Source: Orbaceae bacterium ESL0727
GTDB lineage: Bacteria > Pseudomonadota > Gammaproteobacteria > Enterobacterales > Orbaceae
Assembly: GCA_029433345.1 (NCBI GenBank)
Contig: JAQTHY010000001.1
Coordinates: 992,001-1,056,000 of the forward strand
Length of the DNA stretch: 64,000 nucleotides
Direction: 5' to 3'
The position numbers and the translations under genes were made by a program. Shown one piece after another: positions 20,234-29,796 of this stretch. The notes beneath the pieces are model-generated. The model was not told where the DNA came from. It did not search any database and saw only the letters and a program-made list of their open reading frames with translations. Positions within the stretch are counted from its first letter, which is position 1, and every line of letters starts with the position of its first letter.

Positions 20234-20297
20234 TTCTGATAATAAGCCTTTCTGAATAATCACTATTCGTGATAATAACTATTCCTGATAATAAAAA
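20234..20297 (-). repeat. Four imperfect 16-bp tandem repeats upstream of pheA
   Basis: Units start at 20234, 20250, 20266 and 20282. Three carry TTCxTGATAATAA (with x = none, G or C) and one carries TTCTGAATAAT. They fill the pheA leader region. Confidence 0.8.
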
Positions 20298-20330
20298 TAC
20301 CGGTAATGGATAAGCTAGCATTTAACAGAT

Positions 20331-20353
20331 AAAGGCACATAATGTGTGCCTTT
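20331..20353 (-). terminator. Probable raiA terminator hairpin
   Basis: AAAGGCACA / TGTGCCTTT, nine perfect pairs with a five-base loop, 42 bp past the raiA stop. The following T tract is poor, so termination may be partial. Confidence 0.6.
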
Positions 20354-20394
20354 ATTGATAATGCATTTAATTGGCCCAATCAAGGCACCAATTG

Positions 20395-20724
20395 TTACTC
20401 TTCTTCAGTCACATACTCTTTAATACTATCCATTGCGCGACGCGATTCACTTTTATGTTGCATTTTGTTTAGTTGTTTTTCAAGTTTGCTAATCAGCTCA
20501 TTGATTGCGGTATACATATCGGTATGTTTAGCTGAAGCGACTAAAGGTGAGCCTTTGGTGGCAATGGTTGCATCAATAATAAATCCATCTGGTTCTTTGG
20601 TGAGAATAAAATGTGGATTAATCAGTAATGCACGCCATTTATCTAATTTAGAAAATTTTTCTTCTAAATAGCTACGGATTGCAGGGGTAATGTCCATTTG
20701 TTTACTGGTAATACTTAAAGTCAT
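20395..20724 (-). CDS. raiA: Ribosome-associated inhibitor RaiA
   Basis: Cold-shock and stationary-phase factor (YfiA, protein Y) that binds between the 30S and 50S subunits and blocks translation. 109 residues with the HPF/RaiA fold: start [20 protein letters not shown], then [15 protein letters not shown] and [19 protein letters not shown], very close to E. coli RaiA. The short C-terminal acidic tail (EEE) distinguishes it from longer HPF. The start has a strong ribosome binding site (AAGGAGG). It precedes pheA as in E. coli. Confidence 0.96.
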   Translation of the reverse strand: MTLSITSKQMDITPAIRSYLEEKFSKLDKWRALLINPHFILTKEPDGFIIDATIATKGSPLVASAKHTDMYTAINELISKLEKQLNKMQHKSESRRAMDSIKEYVTEEE

Positions 20725-21130
20725 AATTGGCCTCCTTTCTAGTTGTTAACAGATCTAATCGTTAACAAAATGATTAACAAATGATACTAACCTAATTTGA
20801 TACCTTTGTTACTACATTGGCAAATTATTATTAGTACGTCAATATGATATTTATAACTCATTGAAATTTGCCACTACTTGCTTATAAATTGTACATAATG
20901 CTTAATTATATGTCATTTAACTGATTTAAATGGGTGGTAGTTATGAAAGATCTTAACAACCAGTGTATGAGCGGCGCACTTTTACAAGATGATTATTAGA
21001 CATTGAATTTTAATCAAAACCAGGCAGGATTTGCGAGTATGTTATTTATTGCAGGTATTCTTTTGGTTCATCTTCCTAGAAATACGGCTATAATAGGCAA
21101 AAATTATCTATTATCGTTAATGAGGCGGAT
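20725..21130. other. Intergenic region between divergent raiA and trmJ
   Basis: 406 bp without a convincing gene; expected to hold both promoters. A possible 18-codon ORF begins at 20943 but lacks support. Confidence 0.6.
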
Positions 21131-21967
21131 GTGATTTTCCCTGATAATGTCAATAAAAATGCAGATAAGATGACAGCTTGTTGTGATGCAAATAATAACC
21201 AGCAACCAACTGATAATCATCCCACTTATGATGATTTAGCCAATATTAAAATTGTCTTAGTGGGGACGTCGCATACTGGCAATATGGGATCGGCTGCGCG
21301 GGCAATGAAAACGATGGGCCTAACCCAGTTATGTTTAGTGAACCCCATTGTCAAACCTGATTCGCAAGCCATATCATTGGCGGCGGGTGCCAGTGAAATT
21401 ATTCAACATGCTCAGCTATTTTCGTCATTAGACGACGCGATTGCCGATTGTACGCTGGTGATTGGTACCAGTGCACGTTCACGTAATTTGGCATGGCCGA
21501 ATTTAACGCCGCGCGCGTGTGGTGATAAAATTGTCCAGGCCGCAGCGCAGGGATCGGTAGCGTTAGTTTTTGGTTGTGAAAGGGTGGGATTAACCAATGA
21601 AGAGCTACAAAAGTGCCATTATCATGTCACTATTCCGGCAAATCCAGATTACAGTTCACTCAATCTTGCCATGTCGGTGCAGATACTCTGTTATGAAATT
21701 CGCATGTCGTGGTTAAATAATTTATTACCATTGAGTGAAGATCACCTTCATCCACAGATAGAACTACCTAAAGATAAAGATCTTGAACGATTTTACAGTC
21801 ATCTAGAACAGACATTGCGGCAAACAGAATTTATCAATGCCAACCACCCCGGGCAGATTATGGGGCGATTACGGCGTTTATTTACACGTGCACATGTTGA
21901 ACAACAGGAACTCAATATTTTGCGCGGCATTTTAACGTCGATTAATCGCGCCATCAATAAGGGGTGA
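21131..21967 (+). CDS. trmJ: tRNA (cytidine/uridine-2'-O-)-methyltransferase TrmJ
   Basis: SPOUT-class enzyme that 2'-O-methylates position 32 of several tRNAs using S-adenosylmethionine. Starts with GTG preceded by GAGG at five bases; 278 residues, about 30 more than E. coli because of an unconserved Asn/Asp-rich N-terminus before [20 protein letters not shown]. The knotted SAM-binding part is seen as [17 protein letters not shown] and [17 protein letters not shown]. An ATG at codon 14 is an alternative start. Divergent from raiA. Confidence 0.95.
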   Translation: MIFPDNVNKNADKMTACCDANNNQQPTDNHPTYDDLANIKIVLVGTSHTGNMGSAARAMKTMGLTQLCLVNPIVKPDSQAISLAAGASEIIQHAQLFSSLDDAIADCTLVIGTSARSRNLAWPNLTPRACGDKIVQAAAQGSVALVFGCERVGLTNEELQKCHYHVTIPANPDYSSLNLAMSVQILCYEIRMSWLNNLLPLSEDHLHPQIELPKDKDLERFYSHLEQTLRQTEFINANHPGQIMGRLRRLFTRAHVEQQELNILRGILTSINRAINKG

Positions 21968-22030
21968 TCTGTTGTTGTCTCTGTTATTTTTCACAATAAC
22001 CGGCTTGCGCGACTGCTTTACTCACTAGAA

Positions 22031-22111
22031 ACTCATCATTAATAACTCATCAGTAGTAATTAATCATTAAGAATTAATTATTAAGAACGACTCACTAATG
22101 ACTAATAATAG
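22031..22111. repeat. Imperfect 14-bp tandem repeats downstream of cysS
   Basis: About six units of 14 bp, e.g. ACTCATCATTAATA (22031), ACTCATCAGTAGTA (22045), ATTAATCATTAAGA (22059), ATTAATTATTAAGA (22073). Intergenic, between convergent trmJ and cysS. Confidence 0.75.
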
Positions 22112-22118
22112 ATAACCG

Positions 22119-23525
22119 TTAACTGTTTTTATGGCGCCAAGTGGTGCCTTCTGCGCTATCTTCTAAAATAATATTCATTGCATTCAGCTTGTCGCGCGCT
22201 TCATCTGCCAATGACCAGTTTTTGCTAATACGTGCATCATTGCGTTGTTTGATTAAGGATTCGATCAGTTCGACATCTACCGTATTTTGCCCTTTATTTT
22301 GTGAAAGGCCTTGTAAGAAAAGGTGAGGATCTTGATTTAATAATCCTAAAATATCCGCTAAATAACGGAGTTCAGCGGCCAGTTCTTCAACTGTTTGTGT
22401 GGCATTTTCAGCCTTCGCTTTATTAATTTCGCGTGCCAGATCAAAAAGTACTGAATAAGCTTCGGGAGTATTAAAATCATCATCCATTGCTTGGCAGAAT
22501 TTACGGCGATAATCACTATCGGGTGTCAAATGTGGCGTATTTGGATCGGTATCACGGAGTGCAGTGTAGAGGCGTTCAAGTGCAATACGTGCTTGCTTTA
22601 GATTCTCTTCGCTATAATTGAGTTGGCTACGATAATGGCCAGACAGCAAAAAGTAACGCACGGTTTCTGCATCATATTGTTTTAGCACGTCGCGAATCGT
22701 AAAAAAGTTATTGAGTGATTTTGACATTTTTTCTTGATCGATCATCACCATGCCAGAATGCATCCAATAATTTACATATTCGCCATCGTGTGCACAGGTT
22801 GATTGCGCAATTTCATTTTCATGATGAGGAAACATTAAATCTGAACCGCCACCATGAATATCAAAATGGTTGCCAAGTTCGTAACTGTTCATGGCAGAAC
22901 ATTCAATATGCCATCCCGGGCGACCTTGCCCCCAAGGTGAAGGCCAACTTGGTTCATTAGGTTTTGACATCTTCCAGAGCACAAAATCCATCGGATTGCG
23001 TTTTACATCAACGATATCAACACGTGCACCTGCGCGGAGCTGTTCGAGATTTTGGCGGGATAAGATGCCATAACTTGGATCACTATCCACCGCAAACATT
23101 ACATCGCCATTATCGGCAATATAGGCGTGATTTTTGGTGAGGAGTTCTTCGACAAGTTTGATAATTTGCGGCATATGTGCAGTTGCACGCGGCTCAATGT
23201 CTGGACGTTTAATATTGAGCGCATCGAAATCGGCATACATTTCGCGCAACATGCGATCAGTTAAGGCATCACAGCTTTCACCGTTTTCAATTGCGCGTTT
23301 GATAATTTTATCATCAATATCAGTAATATTACGCACATAAGTCAGATCATAGCCTAAGAATCGTAGATAACGCGTGACGACATCAAAGGCAACAAACGTA
23401 CGACCATGACCGATATGGCACAGATCATAAATCGTCACCCCACATACATACATGCCGATTTTATTGGGTTTAATGGGCGTAAATAGTTCTTTTTCGCGGG
23501 TGAGCGTATTGTAGATCTTAAGCAT
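22119..23525 (-). CDS. cysS: Cysteinyl-tRNA synthetase
   Basis: Class I synthetase charging tRNA-Cys. 468 residues (E. coli 461). The HIGH signature is in [18 protein letters not shown] with the zinc-ligand Cys, further zinc ligands in WHIECSAM and HHENEIAQS, and the KMSKS loop in [16 protein letters not shown]. Start [13 protein letters not shown] is canonical. It is flanked by repeats on both sides: 14-bp tandem repeats downstream and a dispersed element upstream. Confidence 0.97.
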   Translation of the reverse strand: MLKIYNTLTREKELFTPIKPNKIGMYVCGVTIYDLCHIGHGRTFVAFDVVTRYLRFLGYDLTYVRNITDIDDKIIKRAIENGESCDALTDRMLREMYADFDALNIKRPDIEPRATAHMPQIIKLVEELLTKNHAYIADNGDVMFAVDSDPSYGILSRQNLEQLRAGARVDIVDVKRNPMDFVLWKMSKPNEPSWPSPWGQGRPGWHIECSAMNSYELGNHFDIHGGGSDLMFPHHENEIAQSTCAHDGEYVNYWMHSGMVMIDQEKMSKSLNNFFTIRDVLKQYDAETVRYFLLSGHYRSQLNYSEENLKQARIALERLYTALRDTDPNTPHLTPDSDYRRKFCQAMDDDFNTPEAYSVLFDLAREINKAKAENATQTVEELAAELRYLADILGLLNQDPHLFLQGLSQNKGQNTVDVELIESLIKQRNDARISKNWSLADEARDKLNAMNIILEDSAEGTTWRHKNS

Positions 23526-23647
23526 GCGATTATCCTAAGCTAATAAAGAGACAAAATTTGCAATGTTGGCAATATAGCAAAATTTGCTTATATACTCAAA
23601 TCTCTTCATGGCTAGATATCGCCTTGTTCTATCCAGATCAGTTTTAT

Positions 23648-23682
23648 TGGATGTTTCAGAATCACTATACGTTTATGTCAAA
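23648..23682 (+). repeat. Dispersed intergenic element, copy 2
   Basis: TGGATGTTTCAGAATCAC followed by TATACGTTTATGTCAAA. Lies 120 bp upstream of the cysS start and downstream of lysC. Confidence 0.85.
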
Positions 23683-23734
23683 TTCACTTGGGGGAAGGTG
23701 ATCCCCCTGAAATGTCGAGACGTTTTTTGATCGC

Positions 23735-23776
23735 AAAAAGGTCAACCGATTATTTTTATCCGGCTGATACCTTTTT
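23735..23776. terminator. Terminator of lysC
   Basis: AAAAAGGTCAACCG (23735-23748) pairs with CGGCTGATACCTTTTT (23761-23776) across a small internal loop. A/T tracts at both ends allow function on either strand; lysC ends at 23788. Confidence 0.75.
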
Positions 23777-23787
23777 GTGTGGTACCA

Positions 23788-25167
23788 TTATTTTTCAAAA
23801 ATATGGTGATGTAATAATTTAATAATCGCGTCTGCATCACTATTTTGCACTAAAAAACAGGCATTATGGGTGCTAGCGCCATAGCAGCAGAGTCGAATAC
23901 AAAAATCATCTAACGCACCAAACACTTCTTTGGCTACCCCTTTGGTCGAAGTGATGTTATTGCCGATAATCGCCACTAAAGCGAGATCTTCTTGCACATC
24001 AACATGGCAAACAGTGGACAGTTCGTCAAATAGTGCTTTGGTTAATAGGCTGTTACCATCCGTATTGGTACCGGTAGTATCAATGGTGAGCGCAACGCTG
24101 ACTTCAGACGTGGTGACTAAATCGACCGAAATATTATGTTTAGCTAAAATGGCAAATACATTGGCTAAAAAGCCTTGTGCATAAAGCATATTCAGGCTGG
24201 TCAATGTTAATAACGTCTGTTTGCGACGTAACGCAAGTGCGCGGAATGGGGGCAGGGTTGATGTGATACTGCCGGTATTGTAAACCATTGTGCCGCCTGC
24301 TTGTGGCGCTTTACTTGATCCGACAAATACAGGAATATTACTCCGTACCGCCGGTACTAATGTGGCCGGGTGTAGGACTTTAGCGCCAAACGTGGCCATT
24401 TCGGCTGCTTCAGCAAATGAAATTTCGTCGATCCGTTTTGCCGCAGGCGCAATGCGCGGATCAGTGGTATAAATACCGGCCACATCTGTCCAAATGTCGA
24501 TTTGTGTTGCATTTAATGCTTCACCTAATAGCGCTGCTGTATAATCACTGCCGCCACGACCTAAGGTAGTGGTTTTACCGCTGCTTTCGGAGCCGATAAA
24601 TCCTTGGGTGACAACAATCCCTTTCTGATCTAAAGATAAAATATCCAATGATTTTAGATGCGCACAGCAGAGCTGTTTGATCTCTTCTATTTTGGGTATT
24701 GCTTTGCCAAATTTATCATCTGTACGCATCACTTTACGCACATCAAACCAGATCGCGTCATAGTGCAGTTGTTTTAATATTTCGACAAATAGACGCGATG
24801 ACATGATTTCGCCATGGCTGACGAGCTCATCGGTTAATGCCGGCGATGTGGCTAAACTTGCTGCTTCTGATAACGAGGCAATATTGGCCAAAATATTATC
24901 AATATCAGCTTGTAATTGTGGATTTTCTGGTAGATGTTCGAGAATATTATCTTGTATCTGTTTGATTTTAGCTAAATGTTGTTGGCGGATGTCGGGGGTA
25001 CGTCCTTCTGCTAATGCAACCAGTAAATTGGTTACCCCTGCCGAGGCCGATAAGACCACGACTTTCACGTTAGGATTAGCAATAACGATATTTGCACTAT
25101 TCACCATCGCCGGATAATCAGCCACGCTGGTACCACCAAATTTAGCAATAATAAATGATCTGTTCAT
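23788..25167 (-). CDS. lysC: Lysine-sensitive aspartokinase III
   Basis: Phosphorylates aspartate, the first step towards lysine, methionine and threonine. 459 residues (E. coli LysC 449), monofunctional. Kinase domain motifs: IIAKFGGTSVADY at the N-terminus, TTLGRGGSDYTAALLGEAL, and DVAGIYTTDPRI. The C-terminal ~150 residues hold the paired ACT domains (LLTLTSLNMLYAQGFLANVF) typical of lysine-inhibited enzymes. The E. coli gene is controlled by a lysine riboswitch; no such structure was recognised in the 390 bp upstream, which instead contain 16-bp tandem repeats. Confidence 0.95.
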   Translation of the reverse strand: MNRSFIIAKFGGTSVADYPAMVNSANIVIANPNVKVVVLSASAGVTNLLVALAEGRTPDIRQQHLAKIKQIQDNILEHLPENPQLQADIDNILANIASLSEAASLATSPALTDELVSHGEIMSSRLFVEILKQLHYDAIWFDVRKVMRTDDKFGKAIPKIEEIKQLCCAHLKSLDILSLDQKGIVVTQGFIGSESSGKTTTLGRGGSDYTAALLGEALNATQIDIWTDVAGIYTTDPRIAPAAKRIDEISFAEAAEMATFGAKVLHPATLVPAVRSNIPVFVGSSKAPQAGGTMVYNTGSITSTLPPFRALALRRKQTLLTLTSLNMLYAQGFLANVFAILAKHNISVDLVTTSEVSVALTIDTTGTNTDGNSLLTKALFDELSTVCHVDVQEDLALVAIIGNNITSTKGVAKEVFGALDDFCIRLCCYGASTHNACFLVQNSDADAIIKLLHHHIFEK

Positions 25168-25420
25168 GAATTCCTCATACTCTAGACATGCAATTCCACT
25201 GAAGCAAATCGGTGGAAAAAGTGGGACATTTTATTGTGCTATCACCTATCGCGTCTGCAACTGTTTGGATAATCGATGTAGTTGCGAACGGATGGGATGC
25301 CATAAAACAATCATCAATGCTGTATAGAATTGATGATTATGCAAAGCGTGTCAAGAGAGGATAAATTTATTTAATTATCAGGCAGATCTTACTTTAATAA
25401 CTTATACTTGTTTCTTTTTA

Positions 25421-25516
25421 CAGATCTATAAAACTGCAGATCTATAAAACTACAGATACATAAAACCACAGATACATAAAACCACAGATACATAAAACTA
25501 CAACTGCATAAAATGG
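25421..25516. repeat. Six imperfect 16-bp tandem repeats between lysC and argR
   Basis: Units at 25421, 25437, 25453, 25469, 25485 and 25501; e.g. CAGATCTATAAAACTG, CAGATACATAAAACCA (twice), CAGATACATAAAACTA, and a divergent last unit CAACTGCATAAAATGG. Confidence 0.93.
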
Positions 25517-25558
25517 CTGATCGATAACCAGTCGATCACAGAGAATGCACTTGATCTG

Positions 25559-26017
25559 TTACAGCTCTTGATCAAAAAGTGTGATGATCGTTTTATGCAG
25601 TTTTTTAACTGAACACTCTTTGGTTGGCGTACTAAAAATGGTGTCATCACCCGCAATAGAGCCTAAAATACCTTCTGATTTACCAATCGAATCAAGTAAC
25701 CGTGCAATCAGCTGGGCGGCGCCGGGGCTAGTGCGTATCACAACCATGGCATTATTATAATCAATATCTAAAACTAGATTTTTTAATGGACTACAGGTTG
25801 TGGGCACACTGATTTCGGTCGGTAAACAGTAAACCATCTCAGATTTAGCATTGCGCGTACGAACAGCGCCAAATTTGGTCAGCATGCGTGAAACTTTTGA
25901 TTGATTAACATTGCTAAAACCTTGTTCCTGTAAGGCTTGCACAATTTCGATTTGTGAACTGAACTTTTCTTGTTGTAGCATCTCTTTAAATGCTTTAGTG
26001 AGATTATCTTGTTTCAT
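25559..26017 (-). CDS. argR: Arginine repressor
   Basis: Hexameric arginine-dependent repressor of arginine synthesis genes and accessory factor in plasmid resolution. 152 residues (E. coli 156). N-terminal winged helix ([17 protein letters not shown], and [20 protein letters not shown] as recognition segment); C-terminal oligomerisation and arginine-binding domain with [16 protein letters not shown] and [10 protein letters not shown]. Start [10 protein letters not shown] follows a weak site (GGAGTAGT). A hairpin and an inverted repeat are found in the leader; neither fits the ARG box consensus well, so autoregulation cannot be claimed. Confidence 0.96.
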   Translation of the reverse strand: MKQDNLTKAFKEMLQQEKFSSQIEIVQALQEQGFSNVNQSKVSRMLTKFGAVRTRNAKSEMVYCLPTEISVPTTCSPLKNLVLDIDYNNAMVVIRTSPGAAQLIARLLDSIGKSEGILGSIAGDDTIFSTPTKECSVKKLHKTIITLFDQEL

Positions 26018-26040
26018 ACTACTCCGTGATGACTATGTTA

Positions 26041-26066
26041 TCGATTCCTTCTGGTGAGGGAATCGA
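26041..26066 (-). promoter_or_regulatory. Hairpin in the argR leader
   Basis: TCGATTCC (26041-26048) / GGAATCGA (26059-26066), eight perfect pairs, ten-base loop, 24 bp before the argR start. No T tract follows. Confidence 0.45.
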
Positions 26067-26141
26067 ATTTGATAGCAAGTAGGTTGTTTTAGGCCATGGT
26101 TAACTATTTTTAGGGTCATATTATCGGTTACTATTACATAA

Positions 26142-26162
26142 TTATGCACTAGTTTTGCATAA
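26142..26162. promoter_or_regulatory. Inverted repeat upstream of argR
   Basis: TTATGCA-N7-TGCATAA, perfect seven-base arms, between the 3' end of mog and argR. Operator-like spacing; factor unknown. Confidence 0.4.
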
Positions 26163-26164
26163 AA

Positions 26165-26743
26165 TTAAAGATTCGTTTTTAGGGCACTTTTAGGACGAAA
26201 GGCTTTGATAATATGATCATCTGTTTCAATATAAGGGCCGTCTAATAACTGGATACAGTAAGGTACACTGGCAAAAATACCGGTGACGATCACCTCGCCT
26301 TGACTATTTTTAACACCTTCCAATGTCTCTTTGATTGATTTAGGTTGGCCGGGAAGATTTAAGATAAGGCACTGTTTGCGAATCACTCCAACTTGTCTAG
26401 ATAAAATAGCAGTAGGAACAAAATGGAGGCTAATTTGGCGCATCTGTTCGCCAAAACCAGGCATGACACGGTCGGCAATGGCTAATGTGGCATCAGGGGT
26501 AATATCACGACGTGCAGGTCCGGTTCCACCCGTGGTGAGAATTAAATGACATTGCTGTTGGTCCACTAATTCGCATAATGTCTGTTCGACGATGGGCTTC
26601 TCATCTGGGATCAGACGTTGTTCAGTGGTAAATGGCGTTGTTAAGGCTGTTTGTAACCAAGCAAGCAATGCCGGAATACCTTTATCTTCATAAATACCTT
26701 GTGATGCTCTATCCGAGATTGAAACTAAGCCAATTTTTAACAT
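26165..26743 (-). CDS. mog: Molybdopterin adenylyltransferase
   Basis: Adenylates molybdopterin before metal insertion in molybdenum-cofactor synthesis. 192 residues (E. coli Mog 195), near-identical in blocks: IGLVSISDRASQGIYEDKG, LTTGGTGPARRDITPDAT (the nucleotide/cofactor site) and RQVGVIRKQCLILNLPGQP. No other moa/moe gene is in the window. It may be transcribed towards argR, with a 147-bp gap. Confidence 0.96.
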   Translation of the reverse strand: MLKIGLVSISDRASQGIYEDKGIPALLAWLQTALTTPFTTEQRLIPDEKPIVEQTLCELVDQQQCHLILTTGGTGPARRDITPDATLAIADRVMPGFGEQMRQISLHFVPTAILSRQVGVIRKQCLILNLPGQPKSIKETLEGVKNSQGEVIVTGIFASVPYCIQLLDGPYIETDDHIIKAFRPKSALKTNL

Positions 26744-27362
26744 AATATTGATATCCTTGCTATTTTTATAACGTTATTTTTGTAAAGCTACTTTTATAAA
26801 ATCATTGCTATAACACTGTTTTTTCTAACAGGTTCTTCTAAAAATGTTTTCCCAAACTGTTTTTCCAAAGACGGTTGTCACACTTGGAGGTAGTCATTTT
26901 AGCGTAAATTTCCCAATTTTGCTGATCATTACTGATGATAAGCACTGATGATAGGTCGAAAAATAACTGTTTTGAGCGGATTTTTACGGTGATTGTTTGC
27001 CTGTTTTATCTGAATTTGCCACATTTTTTACCCAAAGGATTAGTACATGTGTTTGTATTGATTTAAGGGTGAATTTGACATAAACGTATATATGTTCTGA
27101 AACATCTTTACAACGATGCATCATTTTGTCAACATAAAGCCGCTAAAACAGGTTATCATATAGCAGTTACACTTCAAGATAGGTGATGACTATCAGCATA
27201 ATCTTTTTGACGTCGCACTGAAAAGTGAATCTGCCATTGGGAACTATCTGATAGCCTGCTTTGTCACGCTGAGATCTGTTGGTGGCATGGGTGAAATTAA
27301 GATAAAACCGCCTGCTTGGAGAAGAGTCGATCTATTTGTTACTTATCAATTAGGATAATTTT
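26744..27362. other. Intergenic region between divergent mog and yadG
   Basis: 619 bp with no convincing ORF. Holds copy 3 of the dispersed element (27074-27106). T-rich stretches such as GCTACTTTTATAAAATC near 26785 recur loosely. Promoters for both neighbours are expected here. Confidence 0.6.
27074..27106 (-). repeat. Dispersed intergenic element, copy 3
   Basis: Minus-strand copy: TTTGACATAAACGTATATA, then TGTTCTGAAACATC. Confidence 0.85.
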
Positions 27363-28316
27363 ATGTCATCTATTCCTGCCCTTGAACTTATTGCGCTCAA
27401 AAAAAGATATAAAAATGGTGTTGAGGCGTTGAAAGGCATTAATCTTACCGTACAAGCGGGGGATTTTTATGCGTTGCTCGGACCTAATGGTGCGGGGAAA
27501 TCGACAACAATTGGTATTATCAGTTCACTGGTCACCAAAACATCTGGTCAAGTCAAAATCTTTGGTTATGATTTAGATAATGATATTGTCGCGGCCAAAC
27601 GGCAATTAGGGTTAGTGCCGCAAGAGTTTAATTTTAATCCATTTGAGACAGTGTTACAGATTGTCGCGAATCAAGGTGGCTATTATGGTCTACCCCGAAA
27701 ATTAGCGTTGCAACGCGCGGAAAAATATTTGCGGATTCTTGATTTATGGGATAAACGAAACAGTCGTGCCAGAATGTTATCTGGTGGCATGAAACGGCGC
27801 TTAATGATTGCCAGAGCACTGATTCATGAACCAAAATTACTCATTTTGGATGAACCGACAGCGGGTGTAGATATTGAAATACGGCGCTCTATGTGGAATT
27901 TTTTGCAGCAAATTAATCGTCAAGGCATCACCATTATTTTGACCACACACTATTTAGAAGAAGCCGAAATGCTTTGTCGCCATATCGGTATTATCCAACA
28001 TGGCGAACTGATTAGAAATACATCGATGCGTAATTTGCTCGCCAATAGTCAGTCAGAAACCATCATTTTAGATTATATTCCTATGTCTACGCCGATTCAC
28101 TTAGATGGGTATGATTTTTCTGAAGTTGAACCGGGGAGTATGGAAATAAAAATTGATAGTCAAAATAACTTAAATGATCTGTTTCATTTATTGAATGAAA
28201 AACAGATAAAAGTGATCAGTATCCGCACGAAGACAAGCCGATTAGAAGAGTTGTTTGTCGATATTTTACGACATGATGATACGGTAGAAACAAAAAAAGG
28301 AAATATAGATGAATAG
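27363..28316 (+). CDS. yadG: ABC transporter ATP-binding protein (YadG family)
   Basis: ATPase subunit of an ABC-2 type exporter of unknown substrate. 317 residues (E. coli YadG 308). Walker A GPNGAGKST, signature LSGGMKRR, Walker B LLILDEPTAGVD, and the switch His in TTHYLEEAEML. The C-terminal ~80 residues form the extra domain usual in this family. Ribosome binding site AGGA precedes the ATG. The stop overlaps the start of yadH by 8 bp, a translational-coupling arrangement. Confidence 0.95.
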   Translation: MSSIPALELIALKKRYKNGVEALKGINLTVQAGDFYALLGPNGAGKSTTIGIISSLVTKTSGQVKIFGYDLDNDIVAAKRQLGLVPQEFNFNPFETVLQIVANQGGYYGLPRKLALQRAEKYLRILDLWDKRNSRARMLSGGMKRRLMIARALIHEPKLLILDEPTAGVDIEIRRSMWNFLQQINRQGITIILTTHYLEEAEMLCRHIGIIQHGELIRNTSMRNLLANSQSETIILDYIPMSTPIHLDGYDFSEVEPGSMEIKIDSQNNLNDLFHLLNEKQIKVISIRTKTSRLEELFVDILRHDDTVETKKGNIDE

Positions 28317-29079
28317 TCTCTATTGGATAGCGTTAAAAAGTATTTGGCGCAAAGAAGTCACGCGATTTTTGCGAATTTGGATCCAAACATTATTGCCACC
28401 AGTGATTACGATGTCACTCTATTTTATTATATTTGGTAATCTGATTGGTTCACGCGTCGGTGACATGGGAGGCTTTAGTTATATGGCCTTTATTGTGCCT
28501 GGATTGATCATGATGTCGGTAATCACTAACTCTTATACCAACGTCTGTTCCTCATTTTTTAGTGCTAAATTCCAACATAATATTGAAGAGTTATTAGTGG
28601 CGCCAGTGCCGACTCATATCATTATTTTAGGCTATGTAGGTGGTGGCGTTGCACGTGGAATCTGCACCGGTATTTTGGTGACCATTATTTCGATGCTGTT
28701 TGTCCGCTACGAAGTGCACTCATGGTTTTTTGTGGTTTGTACGCTCTTACTCACATCGATTCTTTTTTCATTAGCCGGCCTGCTAAATGCCGTGTTTGCT
28801 AAATCATTCGATGATATCAGTATTGTGCCGACCTTTGTGCTTACGCCGCTCACTTATCTTGGCGGGGTATTTTACTCGTTAACATTATTGCCCACTTTTT
28901 GGCAATGGGTCTCAAAATTCAATCCAATTGTTTATATGATTAACGGTTTTCGTTACGGCTTCTTAGGGATTACCGATGTGTCACTGTTAATGACTTTTTC
29001 GATATTGATCTTATTTTTAGTGGGGCTTTATCTGATTGTGTGGCGACTGATTGAGAGTGGTAGAGGATTACGGAGTTAG
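28309..29079 (+). CDS. yadH: ABC-2 type transporter permease (YadH family)
   Basis: Membrane subunit partnering YadG. 256 residues, the E. coli YadH length, with six hydrophobic segments; conserved segments include LPPVITMSLYFIIFGNLIGS, LLVAPVPTHIIILGYVGGG and PLTYLGGVFYSLTLLP. Export substrate is not known. A strong bidirectional terminator separates it from eda on the other strand. Confidence 0.95.
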   Translation: MNSLYWIALKSIWRKEVTRFLRIWIQTLLPPVITMSLYFIIFGNLIGSRVGDMGGFSYMAFIVPGLIMMSVITNSYTNVCSSFFSAKFQHNIEELLVAPVPTHIIILGYVGGGVARGICTGILVTIISMLFVRYEVHSWFFVVCTLLLTSILFSLAGLLNAVFAKSFDDISIVPTFVLTPLTYLGGVFYSLTLLPTFWQWVSKFNPIVYMINGFRYGFLGITDVSLLMTFSILILFLVGLYLIVWRLIESGRGLRS

Positions 29080-29089
29080 GCAGAAATAG

Positions 29090-29119
29090 ATTCTCCACCC
29101 TCTTGATAGGGTGGAGAAT
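29090..29119. terminator. Bidirectional terminator between yadH and eda
   Basis: Perfect stem ATTCTCCACCC (29090-29100) / GGGTGGAGAAT (29109-29119) with loop TCTTGATA, between convergent genes. Confidence 0.85.
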
Positions 29120-29139
29120 AATATAGAGAAATGGATAAA

Positions 29140-29781
29140 CTATTTTGTTGCTCCAGCAACCGCTGCCTGTGCCAGTTGGGTAATTTTTGCAAAATCACCA
29201 TTGGCGATCGCATCGGTTGGAATAAACCAAGTACCGCCAACACAAAGCACATTTTTTAATGCTAAATAATCATGGTAATTTTTTTGGTTAATGCCACCGG
29301 TTGGGCAGAACTTCATATAGCCACAAGGACCAGAAAACGCTTTAAGTGCTGCCACACCACCATTGATTTCGGCTGGGAAGAATTTGAGTGCAGTCAAACC
29401 ATATTGTTGGGCAGTTAATAATTCTGAAATAGTTGCAATACCTGGAATAACAGGAACAGAACCGGCAACGGCAGCTTTTAAAATAGACTCTGTGATGCCC
29501 GGGGTAATAATAAATTCTACACCCGCGTCGGTGACCTGTTTTAACTGTTCCACTGTGGTAACGGTACCTGCGCCGACGATAGCTTCAGGCACTTCTTTGA
29601 TGATTTTTTTGATAGCATCCAAGCTGCATTCGGTGCGTAATGTGACTTCTAATACTTTTACGCCGCCGGCAACCAATGCTTTGGCAAGGGGCACGGCATC
29701 GTCGAGTCGTTCAATAACAATAACCGGCACGACAGGACCCATAGTTAGAATTTCTTCGGCACTTCTTTTCCAGTTTTTCAT
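29140..29781 (-). CDS. eda: KDPG/KHG aldolase
   Basis: Cleaves 2-keto-3-deoxy-6-phosphogluconate to pyruvate and glyceraldehyde 3-phosphate (Entner-Doudoroff and uronate routes) and 4-hydroxy-2-oxoglutarate. 213 residues, E. coli length. Visible: catalytic Glu in [33 protein letters not shown], the Schiff-base Lys in [10 protein letters not shown], and [10 protein letters not shown]. It starts 15 bp after accC on the same strand and shares the terminator downstream, so it appears to be the last gene of an accB-accC-eda unit, which is not its E. coli position. No edd is present in the window. Confidence 0.95.
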   Translation of the reverse strand: MKNWKRSAEEILTMGPVVPVIVIERLDDAVPLAKALVAGGVKVLEVTLRTECSLDAIKKIIKEVPEAIVGAGTVTTVEQLKQVTDAGVEFIITPGITESILKAAVAGSVPVIPGIATISELLTAQQYGLTALKFFPAEINGGVAALKAFSGPCGYMKFCPTGGINQKNYHDYLALKNVLCVGGTWFIPTDAIANGDFAKITQLAQAAVAGATK

Positions 29782-29796
29782 TTGCGATTCACCTAT

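Noticed and set aside
20142-20394. Possible pheL leader peptide and attenuator before pheA
   Set aside because: No short ORF with a run of Phe codons; the hairpin at 20331 is better explained as the raiA terminator.
25168-25420. Possible lysine riboswitch before lysC
   Set aside because: Expected from E. coli, but the characteristic motifs were not found and the region is short.
27250-27300. CTGAGA motif reminiscent of a thiamine riboswitch
   Set aside because: The other conserved TPP blocks are absent and the downstream gene is an ABC transporter of a different kind.
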